DNA from: a virus
Strand: one strand, 5' to 3'
Virus record (IMG/VR): IMGVR_UViG_3300033553_000807
Span: 1-57,632 of that record
Length of the DNA: 57,632 nt
The number at the start of each line of letters is the position of its first letter. Position 1 is the stretch's first letter. Positions 7,829-17,986 of this stretch are shown here, piece by piece. The notes beneath the pieces were generated by a model. That model saw only the letters and a program-made list of their open reading frames with translations, was not told where the DNA came from and ran no database searches. Both the position numbers and the translations under genes were made by a program.

Positions 7829-9818
7829 AATATGCTACATAATCATTGCCTGATGAAAGTACTCCAGGTATTTCCGCTTCTGTACCATCAATAGGAATGC
7901 TTCCGCTTACTTTGGAAGTGTATGCTGCTCCTGTTTTAATCATATTGGCTGTTAATACATAAGTATCAGTATCTCCCAACGGACCTTCAGTATTAAAATT
8001 TCCGTTTTTAACTCTAGGAACACCAGCCATAATCACATTTTCGTGTGATAAAGCAATCATTGTTTTTCTCCACATTTCTTTTGATTGAGGCTCGAAAATG
8101 AACTCATCCCCTTCGCGCAACGATGCGCTCAACAAAATAGAGTTTGTATCGGTATCATGGACTTCGCTTTCATCTTCCGATTTTCCTTTCTTTGAAATAT
8201 AAGGAACTCTAATTTTATGCTGAATGCCGGTGCTGTAATTTATGTCGGTATTGTCACCATTAAAATAAACAATTTCAATGGTGTTTACTTGTTCTGTTTT
8301 TATATCCAGAATTTCACTTATAAAAGTAACTGTCTCAAATTTAGGATCTGTTTCTGTTATTTTTACTTGAATTTTCTTGTCTAAATAAACAGACATATCA
8401 ATATAAAACTCATAATCTTCATAATTGAAAAGGTTGTAAATGCTTCCGGCAATCACATTTATTTCAACTCCTGTATAAACATTTGATATCACAATTACCT
8501 CAGCCAATTTGGTTTCATCAAATAAAATGTCTTCAATTAAATACCAAACATTGTCAATCACTACATAATTTCCATCGCTCACCCACTCAGGCAAAGCGCC
8601 GTTTAACGCATAAACATCTTCAATTTCATTGGTATCATAATTGTATTTGTTGCCAGAATTAAAATAAATGCCGGTTAATCCGTTTCCTAAATTGTATTTA
8701 ATGGCATCGCGCTTGTCTTTTAATCCGATAAAAGCGGTTTTCTTCACTACCGGAATAATATCTTCAGATAAATCACATTTTACAACTTTCACTTCAATAT
8801 TTTGAAAGTTAGATTTAATTTGGGTTGGTATATTCGTGTCGCAACTTTGAAACTTTTGAAATTCAATATCAACTAAAGGAACATCAACTTCATAGCTTAA
8901 GGTGTTCTCATCGTTTTTGTAGTTTCCGCAAATTCCCCAGGTAACCAATTTTTTAAAGCGTATGCTGTTAGATTTTGAAGGCAAATCGGCATAAGGAATG
9001 TCAATGCCAATTCCTGTTCCAACTTCTTCAAAAGAAGTGATCGTAAATTGTTTGGAAATACTGCATCCAAATTGGTCCTTAATGTAAACGGTAAAATTAC
9101 CGGGAGCCAAACCACTGTAAATATTTGAACTTTGAAAAGTAACATTGTCCAAGGAGTATTCCAACGTTAGTCCGGTAGTTTGTAAAACAGTGATGTTAAC
9201 CGTTGCGCCACTTGGTGAGTTAATCACATTTATTGAAGTGTTTGCAGCTGATAGTTTATTTGGCAATGATACAATTTTTGAAGCTGTATTTCCGTCACCA
9301 TCTGCAATATTGATAGTGGTTTCCACACCTCTTAAAAAATCGTACGTAAAAGGATTCAAAGTATTTACAGCACCGTTTACTATGGTGGCCAGCCTGTTTG
9401 TGGTAACGTTTAATTTAACTTTATTGCATTGATCTGTTGTGGCCTGGCTAAAAGTTACGGAATCAATAGTGAGCGGTGGCGTTTCAATCGCGTTAAAAAT
9501 TTCTGTTGTGTATGCGCCATTTCCGGTATTGGTTAGAACATCAAAAACAACATTCGATTGCTTAGCCTCAATAGTTACTGTGTTATTTAAATAATAAACA
9601 AAATATAAATTTGTGGTATTATGGTCTAACATTACCGCATTGTAGTAATTACGAGCCAAAGTGTTCATAACGCTACTTATGGCGGTTATGTAATTTTGAT
9701 CTCTTGTAGGTCTAAAAACCTCATATATCCAAAGCGGTGCAAGGCTGTTTCTGATAGTTAATGTATTGTCATAAACAGGTGTTGAAATAAACGTGATTAC
9801 TATTTTACTCTTTGCCAT
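7827..9818 (-). CDS. Large tail protein with SprB-like repeat
   Basis: 663 residues, probably a tail tip or baseplate component by position between the spike and the 745-residue tail protein. Residues ~195-262 form an Ig/SprB-like repeat (EYSLDNVTFQSSNIYSGLAPG ... CSISKQF), the module found in Bacteroidota surface adhesins such as SprB. The C-terminal 400 residues alternate beta-rich segments and end with VRKxFNTEGPLGDTDTYVL-like turns. It could contribute to receptor contact. It is 4 bp from the next upstream gene, so the two are co-expressed. Confidence 0.6.
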   Translation of the reverse strand: MAKSKIVITFISTPVYDNTLTIRNSLAPLWIYEVFRPTRDQNYITAISSVMNTLARNYYNAVMLDHNTTNLYFVYYLNNTVTIEAKQSNVVFDVLTNTGNGAYTTEIFNAIETPPLTIDSVTFSQATTDQCNKVKLNVTTNRLATIVNGAVNTLNPFTYDFLRGVETTINIADGDGNTASKIVSLPNKLSAANTSINVINSPSGATVNITVLQTTGLTLEYSLDNVTFQSSNIYSGLAPGNFTVYIKDQFGCSISKQFTITSFEEVGTGIGIDIPYADLPSKSNSIRFKKLVTWGICGNYKNDENTLSYEVDVPLVDIEFQKFQSCDTNIPTQIKSNFQNIEVKVVKCDLSEDIIPVVKKTAFIGLKDKRDAIKYNLGNGLTGIYFNSGNKYNYDTNEIEDVYALNGALPEWVSDGNYVVIDNVWYLIEDILFDETKLAEVIVISNVYTGVEINVIAGSIYNLFNYEDYEFYIDMSVYLDKKIQVKITETDPKFETVTFISEILDIKTEQVNTIEIVYFNGDNTDINYSTGIQHKIRVPYISKKGKSEDESEVHDTDTNSILLSASLREGDEFIFEPQSKEMWRKTMIALSHENVIMAGVPRVKNGNFNTEGPLGDTDTYVLTANMIKTGAAYTSKVSGSIPIDGTEAEIPGVLSSGNDYVAY

Positions 9819-9822
9819 AATG

Positions 9823-12060
9823 CTACTTATTAAATTTTAATATTTCCCAATTTCCTTTGTTATTTGGTTTTAGATTATCCAGATAACCTTTTTCTATTTC
9901 ACCTTTTTCATTTTTAAAAGCCACCAACCCATAAACATTTGGAATTGTTTTTCCTAAAATTACGGAACTGCCGGCTAGTATTTGTGTCATCTCAAAATCA
10001 ACCGGATACTCAAATTTAATGAGTGTTGGCACAAACCTTGCTTTTTCCAATTTACTGATTTCAATGTTCCCGTTTTCGGCATATTCCGGCTTTCCTATTA
10101 ATTTGGTTTTTAAATTGCTGTTTCCGGTTGAACTTCCGTAGCGGATGGATTCACTTAAATTTTTGGTCAATCCGCTTGTGATATTACTTCCGTGCCTTAA
10201 CAACATATTGAAAGGCGATAATCTTAAATTTGTGGCCGATTCCGGATCATAAGTTCCTGTTGGCTGCTGATCAAAATCATCTTGCCAAACTCTTTCTTCA
10301 AAAATATCTGTAAGCCCACGTTTTAAATCATTCAGGAAAATATCTTTGTCGTAATTGGTGTCCTCGGTAGGAAAATCTTTCTTTGGTTTTCTTCTGGCAA
10401 TTTCCTGCCCTATTAAATCGGCACGGTATTTTGAAACAATTTGTAAAGTGCCTTTTAACCGGTTTATTGGCGTGGTGAAGGTTGATTTTGCGTTGTACTC
10501 CCACAAACCGTTAATTTCTTCATACTCACCGCCTTTTTCATAGCCAGCTTCCAAACCAGAGTGATAATGATCAATTACTTTGCTTCTTTTAACATTATTT
10601 ACCTGGATATACTCAAATTTTCCGTTGATGACTTTTCCCAGTTTTATGGTGGGATTGCGGTTATAGAAAAAATTTCTTTCTTCAATCCTTATACGCTCCT
10701 TAAAGCCAATTTTCTCAATGCCAATCCTAAGGTTATGTATAGCTAAAAAGCTGACTAAAAAGTCTTTTAATGAAGTGGTGAACTTTTTATACAACTCATC
10801 GCCTTGCTGAAAATCACGAATCCAATGGCCGTGTGACATTCCAATTAAAGAAGCCACGCCATCTTCTGCATAACCTAAATCGGTTCTTCCCAATGCTTCT
10901 GAATATAATATATCTGTTCTGCCTGTAATAATTTGAAGCACGCGTTTACAAACTTCAAAAGGCAGTAACATATTACAAATTGACTTCTCATAAAAACTGT
11001 CCTCTTCAATGTTGATACTGGCCAAGGTTTCTTCAAAATCTACATATAAATAATCATTCGGATTAAAAATTGCACCGCTGAAATTTCCGGAACCAAACCA
11101 ATACAACCCTAAACTTTCGCCAGCCAATAAAGTAATGTTTGCCGTATAATCCACATTTACAATATGGTTGTTCATATTGTAAGGATTTGGCACAACATAA
11201 AGCGGTGTTCGGCTCAATAAATTAAAATCTTCACCGCCACCATATCGCACCAAATCAACACGCATGATAATATTGCTTGCTGAAATACTTCTCGGTTTAA
11301 TTTTGCAGGTAACTTTGATATTAATCTTTAAATTCTTTTCCCGGTTGTTATTTGCATAAAACATTCCTGCTACTTGTCCTGTTGTGATATTGTTCCCGGA
11401 TCCTGTTGTAAATTGAAATACATTTCTTTGTTGATTATGAATATATTCATCCGATTCGTAATTTATTGTTACAGGAATGGCCAATTGCCCTTCATTATAA
11501 CCATCACTTGCCTGTCCTCTGAAACCATCGCTTATTTTGTCAACTTCCAATACTTCGAGCAAACTTTTAAGGAATAATTTACGTCCATTTTTAGCAACTT
11601 TTTTAAGTAAAAGTGGTTCAATTGCCACACCGTCAAGCGTATCCAATCGCTCTAACTCCAACTGTTCACTTTCCCTGGACTTAATTAATTTTTCCAAGCC
11701 GCTTGCATTGAATTTTACGCTCACATAACCATCTTCTTCCTCTAAGGTTGAAAGGTCAAGAAAACCGTCATAAGAACGTTCCCATTTGTCGGTTTTGGGA
11801 TGCCTTACATCTTTGGTTAAACGGATGTCGCCATTAATATCTTCCAGTTCATCAACCAATAAAATATAATCTTTTCCTTCGCCAATAAATTTCAAACTGT
11901 TGCTGAAATTGGTAAACATTCCATCATAGCCTTTTATTTTGGCAAATTCTTTATCATCATCTTTCCATCCAATAGGCTCAGTAATTTCCAAAGGCTTAAA
12001 ATTTTTATTTTTAAGCGTGTATCGCACACGGTTTCTTAAAGTTGGATTTACATTTCCCAT
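9823..12060 (-). CDS. Tail/baseplate protein downstream of tape measure
   Basis: 745 residues from the ATG at 12060, which overlaps the tape-measure stop as TAATG; the longer frame would need a TTG. It begins MGNVNPTLRNRVRYTLKNK and continues as a long mixed alpha/beta protein with an acidic middle. In siphoviruses the genes immediately after the tape measure encode distal tail and tail-lysin/hub proteins, so a Dit/Tal-like role is likely. I could not recognise a domain directly. Confidence 0.6.
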   Translation of the reverse strand: MGNVNPTLRNRVRYTLKNKNFKPLEITEPIGWKDDDKEFAKIKGYDGMFTNFSNSLKFIGEGKDYILLVDELEDINGDIRLTKDVRHPKTDKWERSYDGFLDLSTLEEEDGYVSVKFNASGLEKLIKSRESEQLELERLDTLDGVAIEPLLLKKVAKNGRKLFLKSLLEVLEVDKISDGFRGQASDGYNEGQLAIPVTINYESDEYIHNQQRNVFQFTTGSGNNITTGQVAGMFYANNNREKNLKINIKVTCKIKPRSISASNIIMRVDLVRYGGGEDFNLLSRTPLYVVPNPYNMNNHIVNVDYTANITLLAGESLGLYWFGSGNFSGAIFNPNDYLYVDFEETLASINIEEDSFYEKSICNMLLPFEVCKRVLQIITGRTDILYSEALGRTDLGYAEDGVASLIGMSHGHWIRDFQQGDELYKKFTTSLKDFLVSFLAIHNLRIGIEKIGFKERIRIEERNFFYNRNPTIKLGKVINGKFEYIQVNNVKRSKVIDHYHSGLEAGYEKGGEYEEINGLWEYNAKSTFTTPINRLKGTLQIVSKYRADLIGQEIARRKPKKDFPTEDTNYDKDIFLNDLKRGLTDIFEERVWQDDFDQQPTGTYDPESATNLRLSPFNMLLRHGSNITSGLTKNLSESIRYGSSTGNSNLKTKLIGKPEYAENGNIEISKLEKARFVPTLIKFEYPVDFEMTQILAGSSVILGKTIPNVYGLVAFKNEKGEIEKGYLDNLKPNNKGNWEILKFNK

Positions 12061-15000
12061 TAGTTCCAATTGATATTTTTAGACTTCCAAATAGAATGCG
12101 GAATGTCTATTTTGTTTTTAAGAATAATAGTTTTTTGGTTTTGAATTACCTTCCTGGTTTGCTTTAATTCATCCAACATTTCTTTTCCATAAGCATCATC
12201 AAATGATTGTTTTGCCTGAAAATCACTTGTTTTTCTGCCTTCCATAGCAATTGAAGACATCATTGCTGCACGTTGCAGTTTGTAATAATCTTCAACTGAA
12301 CTATGCACTTTATCACCTTCATTTAAAAAGGTAAGTGTTGGTGTGCTTGGAGTTAAACGTGGATTGTTTCCAAACTTATCTGTAATAACTTCACTTACGC
12401 CACCATCACCTGTAATTGCAATTTCTTCCGGACCGCCTTTTCTACCCATTTTATATTTTGGGATTGGGGTTGCTAGTACTGTTGCGGCTTGTAGTGCCCC
12501 AAAACCTATGATATAAGGTAATAGTGCTAGCCCTAAAACTGGCCCTAAACCATAAGGAGGCGGACCCAATGCAGTGATAGATGCCAAAGCTGTTTGAGCA
12601 GCAATAGTAGCTAAATTCATAATTTTATTAAATACCGCCTGTTTTTGTTGTTCTTTTCGTTTTTTGGCCTCTAATTTTTCGCGTTCTTTTTCAGCTTGAT
12701 TGGTAATTAAATCTTTTTGGATTTGGTCATCACCTGCCAATTCTAATTGGCGATTATAATAATCTTCACTTTTTTGTATGTCCTCATCTATCTTCTGAAC
12801 TCTAGCATCAAAAATGGCGTTTGTAAATTCAACCAAAGCGTCTTTTAACTGAAAAGCCATCTCTTTAACCCTATCCTTAAAGTCTTGCTCAAGTTGCTCC
12901 TTTGTGTAAATATTATTAGCGTAATTTTCAGTTTCCAGATCTGAAACCTCTTTTTTGAAACGGAATAAATCAGCGGTGTATTTTGCTATTTTCTCAGCTG
13001 ATATTCTTTCATTTTCTGGAAGTTTAGATTGTTCTGCTAATAATTCCTCAATCTTTGATATTTGAAAATTCAATCCGTCAATTGCATATTTCTTTTGAAT
13101 GGCTAAAACTCTTTTCTCGTGATCTTCTCTCGCTTTTTCAATTAAATCAAAATTTCCTTTGGCAGCATCCAGCTCATTTGAATAGGTGCCATTTTCAGAA
13201 ACAAGATCCTTATTTAAATTGTTTTCTTTTGACTGCAATTCTGCATCAATACGTTTTTGAATGGCTGCAAGTTCACTGTCAATTATTGCCTGGCGTTTCT
13301 TTTCTTCTGTTGTGGCAATTTCTGTAAGCGCCACCTGATATTTTTCATACAGCAATTGTTGCTCAGCTGTCAAAGTTTTTTTAAGTTCACCTGTTTTAAT
13401 AAATTCACTTATTTCAATATCTGAAAGCTGGCGCACAAATTTTCCGGAATCTTCATCATATTTACCTAATTGCTTTAACTCATTTTCCAATCCTTCCTTA
13501 CTTTTTTGAAGCATCTTTTGATTGGCCACTTCCAATGCATCCAGTTTTTCATCTAAAGAAGATTTTTCGTTTTCAATAATTTTATTATTCAAATCAATAT
13601 CTCTTTGAAGTCGGAATTGTGCTAATTTAAACGCATCATCATCGGCTTTTTTCTCAGCATCATACAATTCTTTTCGTAATTTCTTTTGAGCTTCTAGGAA
13701 TGCTTTTTTCTTTTTTTCTGCTAATTCTCGTTGCAATTCAGCATCCTTTAAATTATTTTGCCTATCTAATTCAGTGGATAATTCTCTATACTTTTTATTT
13801 TCAGCTAAAAGTGCATTGTTTGAAAGTGTTATATTGTTTAATTGATTTTGGCTAGAAACTTTTAAATCATTTAATTTATCAGTTGCTTTTGATTTACCTA
13901 CACTAATACCTACACTTCCTCCAGTATCATTTTCTAATTTTTCAAATGCTGCAATTTCATTTTCCAATATTTTTATTTTCTTTTCAGAATTGGTTTTAGT
14001 ATTATCCAATAAATCATTATTGGCTTTTATACTCATCTGATTTGTTTCAATGAAATTCGCCAACAACTTTTTCTTAGATGCAATTTCTTCTGCATCTAGT
14101 TTTTTAGATTCTCCTTGTTTTTTTCTTTTAAGTTCATATTCTTCTTCAATTTGTTTTATATTTTTATTGTAGAATTCTTCATTATTTTTTGCGGTTCCTT
14201 CTAAAGTTTTTTTCGTTTTTTCAATATTTGCGTTTACTCTGTTTTGGATTTTTTCATTATCAGACAACGTATTATTAAAAACTTTATAAGCCACAGCTGC
14301 TGCTGCTATTAAAGCTATAACAATCCCCCAAGGAGTTGCTGCCATTGCTACGTTTAACCCGGTTTGAGCAACTGTTGCGGCTCTTACTGCTGCCGCCTGT
14401 GCCAATACCGATGTTCTTCCTATTCCGGTGGCCAATGCGAAACTTAATTCAGCAGCGGCTGCTGCTGTTTTTATGGCAGTAAATGAAGCTATAGAGAAAT
14501 TTACCAATTTCATAATGCCAAAATATGCCAACAAAACAGTACCATATTTTATGAAATTATCGATAATGCTTTCTAAATTGTCCGCAACATATCTTAATGT
14601 ATTCGCAATTTTTTGAGTTCCTCCATTTGCCTGATCGGTAGATAAAATATACTCATTCCATTTGTCTTTTACATCACCAATAATGGAAGAAATGCTTTGT
14701 GAAGCTGCTTCAACCTCTTTATTTAACGCCAAATTTTCCTGGTATTCCAAGGTCGCCTGTGATACTGAATCTGCTAATAGATCATAATTTTGACTTAATG
14801 CTCCAATAACAGTTACAGCTCTTTTTTCGGTAATTCCCAATCCATCAAATACATTACCAAGGTTTTCACCTTCTTCTTTAGCTTTAGATAAACCACCTAC
14901 AAACTTCACAAATACACCGGTTGCATCTTTATTAAATTGATCAGATAATTTCTTTTCTGTTAATCCGGTAAGCCTTAATACTTCTTCAAGATTTTTGCCA

Positions 15001-16226
15001 CTTGAAACTGCTTTATCAATAACTCTAAATGTGGTCATTATAGCACTTCTTGAAGATTCCGCCTCAGATCCTAAAGCCGATGTTGCAGCTCCAAGTCCTA
15101 AAACACTTTCTGCAGATGCTGCATAAATAGAAATACCTTTTTGAATTTCTGTTGCGTTGCTTAATACTTGAGCCTCGGTAGTCGCAAAATTATTCCCTAA
15201 TTGCGTTATTACAGATGCTAAACGGTCTGCGTTTTCAAAACTATCCCTTGAAACCTCTATAAACTTCGCAAAATCTTGAACTTGTTCATCTGAAATAATA
15301 TCGGATGTGAGTTTTAATTTCTCGATTGCTGTGGAGAATTTTAAAATATTATCGGTTCCTTTTACGCCCAATTGACCTGCTATTTCAGATGATTTTAAAA
15401 GGCCTTCAATAGAAATACCGTTTAATTTACCACCCAATGCCACAACCTCTGCTCCAAAATCTTTTAAATCCTGACCTGTGATGTTGGTTGTTTTTCCAAC
15501 AGCAATTAACTGACGGTCAAAATCTTTGATGGTTGAGAAAATATCCTTTACAATTTGCCCAAATAAAGCAACCCCGGTTAACAAGCCAAAAGTAGAAATA
15601 AGGCTTCTGGCCGTTTCATTTAAACCTTTAAAGGCGCTGGAGTAATTACCTATGTTTTTAGAATAATTCTTAGTTGCTGCATCAACGGCTTTTACCCTGG
15701 CATCTAACTTATCATATTCTAATTGTGCGGATTTTACCTGAGTAATATTTACTTTTTCGGCACTAAGTAAATTTGCAAGTGTTTTTTGCGCTTCTAATCT
15801 TTTTGAGTTTAATTTTTCATAAGAACTCACCAAACCCAAACGCTCACGAGCCTCTAATTTTAATACTTTTGCGGTCTGTTGTAATTCAACACGTTCTTTT
15901 ATTAATGCTCTGCTGGTTCCTTCTGAAATTAATTGTTTTTTCTTAATGGCACTAATTAACTGGTTTTCTAACTGAATTTGCTCACGCCAAACAACACCTT
16001 GAGTTTTGCTTATTTCGATTTCTTTTGTTTTGGCTTTTATGTATTCAGAATTATTGGATGAATTTTTTATTTGTTTTGCAGCGTCATTAATTTCAATAAT
16101 ACCTTTGGCAAATTCTTTATTTTTATCAATTGCCAATTGCACTTGTTTTTGATATTCCGCACCCCAATTAAGAGCTTCGTCTTCAATAACCTGTTTACGA
16201 GTAATTACACCGTCTCCTGAAGCCAT
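12060..16226 (-). CDS. Tail tape-measure protein
   Basis: 1388 residues. The N-terminal ~200 residues are helical and start with a short motif (ITRKQVIEDEALNWGAEY) that recurs in the mini-protein at 50332-50490. Residues ~230-540 match the TIGR01760-type tape-measure core (VGKTTNITGQDLKDFGAEVV; SAIMTTFRVIDKAVSSG; ITEKRAVTVIGALSQNYDLL). About 545-650 is hydrophobic, with membrane-penetration potential (AATPWGIVIALIAAAAVAYK). From 660 to ~1180 it is long coiled coil, and a second hydrophobic patch lies near 1210-1250. This protein sets tail length and would enter the cell envelope at injection. Confidence 0.95.
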   Translation of the reverse strand: MASGDGVITRKQVIEDEALNWGAEYQKQVQLAIDKNKEFAKGIIEINDAAKQIKNSSNNSEYIKAKTKEIEISKTQGVVWREQIQLENQLISAIKKKQLISEGTSRALIKERVELQQTAKVLKLEARERLGLVSSYEKLNSKRLEAQKTLANLLSAEKVNITQVKSAQLEYDKLDARVKAVDAATKNYSKNIGNYSSAFKGLNETARSLISTFGLLTGVALFGQIVKDIFSTIKDFDRQLIAVGKTTNITGQDLKDFGAEVVALGGKLNGISIEGLLKSSEIAGQLGVKGTDNILKFSTAIEKLKLTSDIISDEQVQDFAKFIEVSRDSFENADRLASVITQLGNNFATTEAQVLSNATEIQKGISIYAASAESVLGLGAATSALGSEAESSRSAIMTTFRVIDKAVSSGKNLEEVLRLTGLTEKKLSDQFNKDATGVFVKFVGGLSKAKEEGENLGNVFDGLGITEKRAVTVIGALSQNYDLLADSVSQATLEYQENLALNKEVEAASQSISSIIGDVKDKWNEYILSTDQANGGTQKIANTLRYVADNLESIIDNFIKYGTVLLAYFGIMKLVNFSIASFTAIKTAAAAAELSFALATGIGRTSVLAQAAAVRAATVAQTGLNVAMAATPWGIVIALIAAAAVAYKVFNNTLSDNEKIQNRVNANIEKTKKTLEGTAKNNEEFYNKNIKQIEEEYELKRKKQGESKKLDAEEIASKKKLLANFIETNQMSIKANNDLLDNTKTNSEKKIKILENEIAAFEKLENDTGGSVGISVGKSKATDKLNDLKVSSQNQLNNITLSNNALLAENKKYRELSTELDRQNNLKDAELQRELAEKKKKAFLEAQKKLRKELYDAEKKADDDAFKLAQFRLQRDIDLNNKIIENEKSSLDEKLDALEVANQKMLQKSKEGLENELKQLGKYDEDSGKFVRQLSDIEISEFIKTGELKKTLTAEQQLLYEKYQVALTEIATTEEKKRQAIIDSELAAIQKRIDAELQSKENNLNKDLVSENGTYSNELDAAKGNFDLIEKAREDHEKRVLAIQKKYAIDGLNFQISKIEELLAEQSKLPENERISAEKIAKYTADLFRFKKEVSDLETENYANNIYTKEQLEQDFKDRVKEMAFQLKDALVEFTNAIFDARVQKIDEDIQKSEDYYNRQLELAGDDQIQKDLITNQAEKEREKLEAKKRKEQQKQAVFNKIMNLATIAAQTALASITALGPPPYGLGPVLGLALLPYIIGFGALQAATVLATPIPKYKMGRKGGPEEIAITGDGGVSEVITDKFGNNPRLTPSTPTLTFLNEGDKVHSSVEDYYKLQRAAMMSSIAMEGRKTSDFQAKQSFDDAYGKEMLDELKQTRKVIQNQKTIILKNKIDIPHSIWKSKNINWN

Positions 16227-16227
16227 A

Positions 16228-16773
16228 TTATATATATTTATTTGTTATATTATTAGTGTTCTCAAAAGACACACGAGAGTTATAAGCCTCAACTTCTGAA
16301 TCAAATCTTCCAAGGGTTTTACTTTGTTTTTTAAACATAATAGTAGCTTTCCATTTTCCTGTCTGCTTACAAAAACTAACCCCAACAAATTCACTTGATT
16401 TATTCTTAGTGTTATTACCGTGACAACAATTTTCTCTTTCATTTACCCATTCCAAATTTTCTATACAATTATCTGTTCTAATCCCATTTATATGATTTAC
16501 TTCTGGTTTGTTTTCCGGATTTGGAATAAATAACAATGCAATTAATCTGTGGATCCTAAAATGCTCTGATTTTTGATTGTTGACTATTTTTATACAGTAA
16601 TAACCAGCTGATATTATATATTGATTAAGAATTCTTTCTTTACGGTTAAAATCCCCTACTTTTTCTCGTTTAATAATTCTTGCCAAACTTTTTACATTCC
16701 CAAGATTTGAAATTTTATAAATACCTTCATACCCTGGTAAATCTTTCCATATTTCTATTTTATTATTTGCCAT
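16228..16773 (-). CDS. HNH homing endonuclease (NUMOD4-HNH-AP2 type)
   Basis: 181 residues in three parts: NUMOD4 at ~8-50 (WKDLPGYEGIYKISNLGNVK), HNH at ~70-112 (IHRLIALLFIP ... EVNHINGIRTDN, with H75 and H94), and an AP2-like DNA-binding C-terminus at ~127-170 (VGVSFCKQTGKWKATIMF). Free-standing genes of this family are selfish endonucleases that spread between phages. It sits between the putative tail chaperone and the tape measure, overlapping the former by 11 bp. It appears intact and does not interrupt either neighbour. Confidence 0.9.
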   Translation of the reverse strand: MANNKIEIWKDLPGYEGIYKISNLGNVKSLARIIKREKVGDFNRKERILNQYIISAGYYCIKIVNNQKSEHFRIHRLIALLFIPNPENKPEVNHINGIRTDNCIENLEWVNERENCCHGNNTKNKSSEFVGVSFCKQTGKWKATIMFKKQSKTLGRFDSEVEAYNSRVSFENTNNITNKYI

Positions 16774-17386
16774 TGCTCCTAGTATTTTGTTTCTTAATTG
16801 AATTTATTTTTGCATCCACCTGTTTTTGAAAAGCGTAATATTTTAAATAGGAAACTGTATTATAGTCACCAATATCAAATCCAAGTATTGAAGAATAACT
16901 AGCCATTACGTCATCAATATTGTATTCATTTTTTTCACCTTCTTTTTTTGGTTCAGGTAACATATTTTGATACAATTCAGCTTTTACGATATAGGCATTG
17001 GCTTCATTTTCAATTTTAGCCAAATCAGTATAATATTGTTCGGTATTGTCCAATGACAGATTGTAGCCTTTCTCAGTAAGAATATCATATATTTCCTGAT
17101 TAAAATCATATTTTAAAGCTTCACAACTCATTAAAACAACTTTGTTTAAAGCCAGCAATTCATCAATATTCTTAGAGAGTTTGAAGATTTTTTTTGATTC
17201 CGTTGTTTGGTTTTTAGATAAATGTTCATCGTACAATTCATTCCAAATAATTGCATACTTCACCAAATTTTCAGGTGAGCAATCGCCTTCCTTTTTAATC
17301 TCGCTGTTTAATAGCCAAAATGAAGCGTGCTCTTCTATTTTAAGGAAGAGTTTGTAAGGGATTGTATCTAATGAATTGTAAATCAT
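16763..17386 (-). CDS. Putative tail assembly chaperone
   Basis: 207 helical residues (YKLFLKIEEHASFWLLNSEI ... VDAKINSIKKQNTRSNGK). No motif is recognised. The assignment comes from position and size: it follows the tail-tube gene cluster and precedes the tape measure, the slot held by G/GT-type chaperones in siphoviruses. No slippery sequence joining it to the downstream frame could be identified, and a homing endonuclease now lies between it and the tape measure. Confidence 0.5.
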   Translation of the reverse strand: MIYNSLDTIPYKLFLKIEEHASFWLLNSEIKKEGDCSPENLVKYAIIWNELYDEHLSKNQTTESKKIFKLSKNIDELLALNKVVLMSCEALKYDFNQEIYDILTEKGYNLSLDNTEQYYTDLAKIENEANAYIVKAELYQNMLPEPKKEGEKNEYNIDDVMASYSSILGFDIGDYNTVSYLKYYAFQKQVDAKINSIKKQNTRSNGK

Positions 17387-17832
17387 ATTCCAATTATATT
17401 TCTGCTGTTTTCAATAAAAAAAGGCAATAACCTATTCGCTATTACCTCTTTTAAATCTTTATCGGGCAATCCAAAGAGTTTGTCAGACAACCAATGTTTG
17501 CTGCTTAATATGTCGTTGGTTTTTGGATCAGTTGAACCAAACCTTAACACTCCTGAGACTTCCTGCATGTAGAAACCTTTAAACCAGTCCCCGGTATCTA
17601 TTCCGGTAAAAGGCGTTCCCCATTTCTTTTTTCCATCAGATAATTCTTCAGTAGCTTTAGAATAAAAACCGATTGGTTTTCCAAAAATATCTTCGCTATC
17701 TTCTGAAATTCTTTTTTTCTCAAGATCTATTAACTCTTTTTCAATACTTCTAATAAACTTATAAAGGTCTTTTTTAAGCCTTTCCGGCTGTATTTTCTTT
17801 GCCCTTTGAAGTTGTTGTTGAAGTGTTGCCAT
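17383..17832 (-). CDS. Tail-region structural protein, unknown
   Basis: 149 residues. A basic helical N-terminus (QQQLQRAKKIQPERLKKDLY) is followed by a compact mixed domain (GTPFTGIDTGDWFKGFYMQ; LRFGSTDPKTNDILSSKHWL). The layout recalls head-tail connector or gp10-like proteins, but I do not recognise the family. Its start overlaps the preceding 69-residue frame by 59 bp, an unusually deep overlap. There is no later Met before residue 89, so the start is probably right. It overlaps the next gene by 4 bp. Confidence 0.5.
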   Translation of the reverse strand: MATLQQQLQRAKKIQPERLKKDLYKFIRSIEKELIDLEKKRISEDSEDIFGKPIGFYSKATEELSDGKKKWGTPFTGIDTGDWFKGFYMQEVSGVLRFGSTDPKTNDILSSKHWLSDKLFGLPDKDLKEVIANRLLPFFIENSRNIIGI

Positions 17833-17986
17833 CTGTAGCTATTTTATAAGCTTTATTCAGTTCCTTAGCTCTTACGGTTGGGTGCATATTTTTAAAGATA
17901 TGAGTTGAGCCAAACTCTTCTTTAAATTCCGCAAAGGACTTGTTATAGCCCTCTGCGAAAGTTATGCCTTGATAGGACTTTTTCAT
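17774..17986 (-). CDS. Small tail-region protein (70 aa)
   Basis: 70 residues: MKKSYQGITFAEGYNKSFAE, a short helical core and a low-complexity Thr/Ser/Lys C-terminus (TDGNTSTTTSKGKENTAGKA). It starts at a TAATG junction with the tail-tube gene, indicating coupled translation, and its last 59 bp overlap the next gene in another frame. The relation of the frames would need a +1 shift, so a programmed -1 fusion is not supported. No family recognised. Confidence 0.5.
   Translation of the reverse strand: MKKSYQGITFAEGYNKSFAEFKEEFGSTHIFKNMHPTVRAKELNKAYKIATDGNTSTTTSKGKENTAGKA

Noticed and set aside
17774-17832. Programmed frameshift joining the two overlapping tail genes
   Set aside because: The relation of the frames needs a +1 shift, not the usual -1 of tail chaperones, and no slippery heptamer was seen in the overlap.
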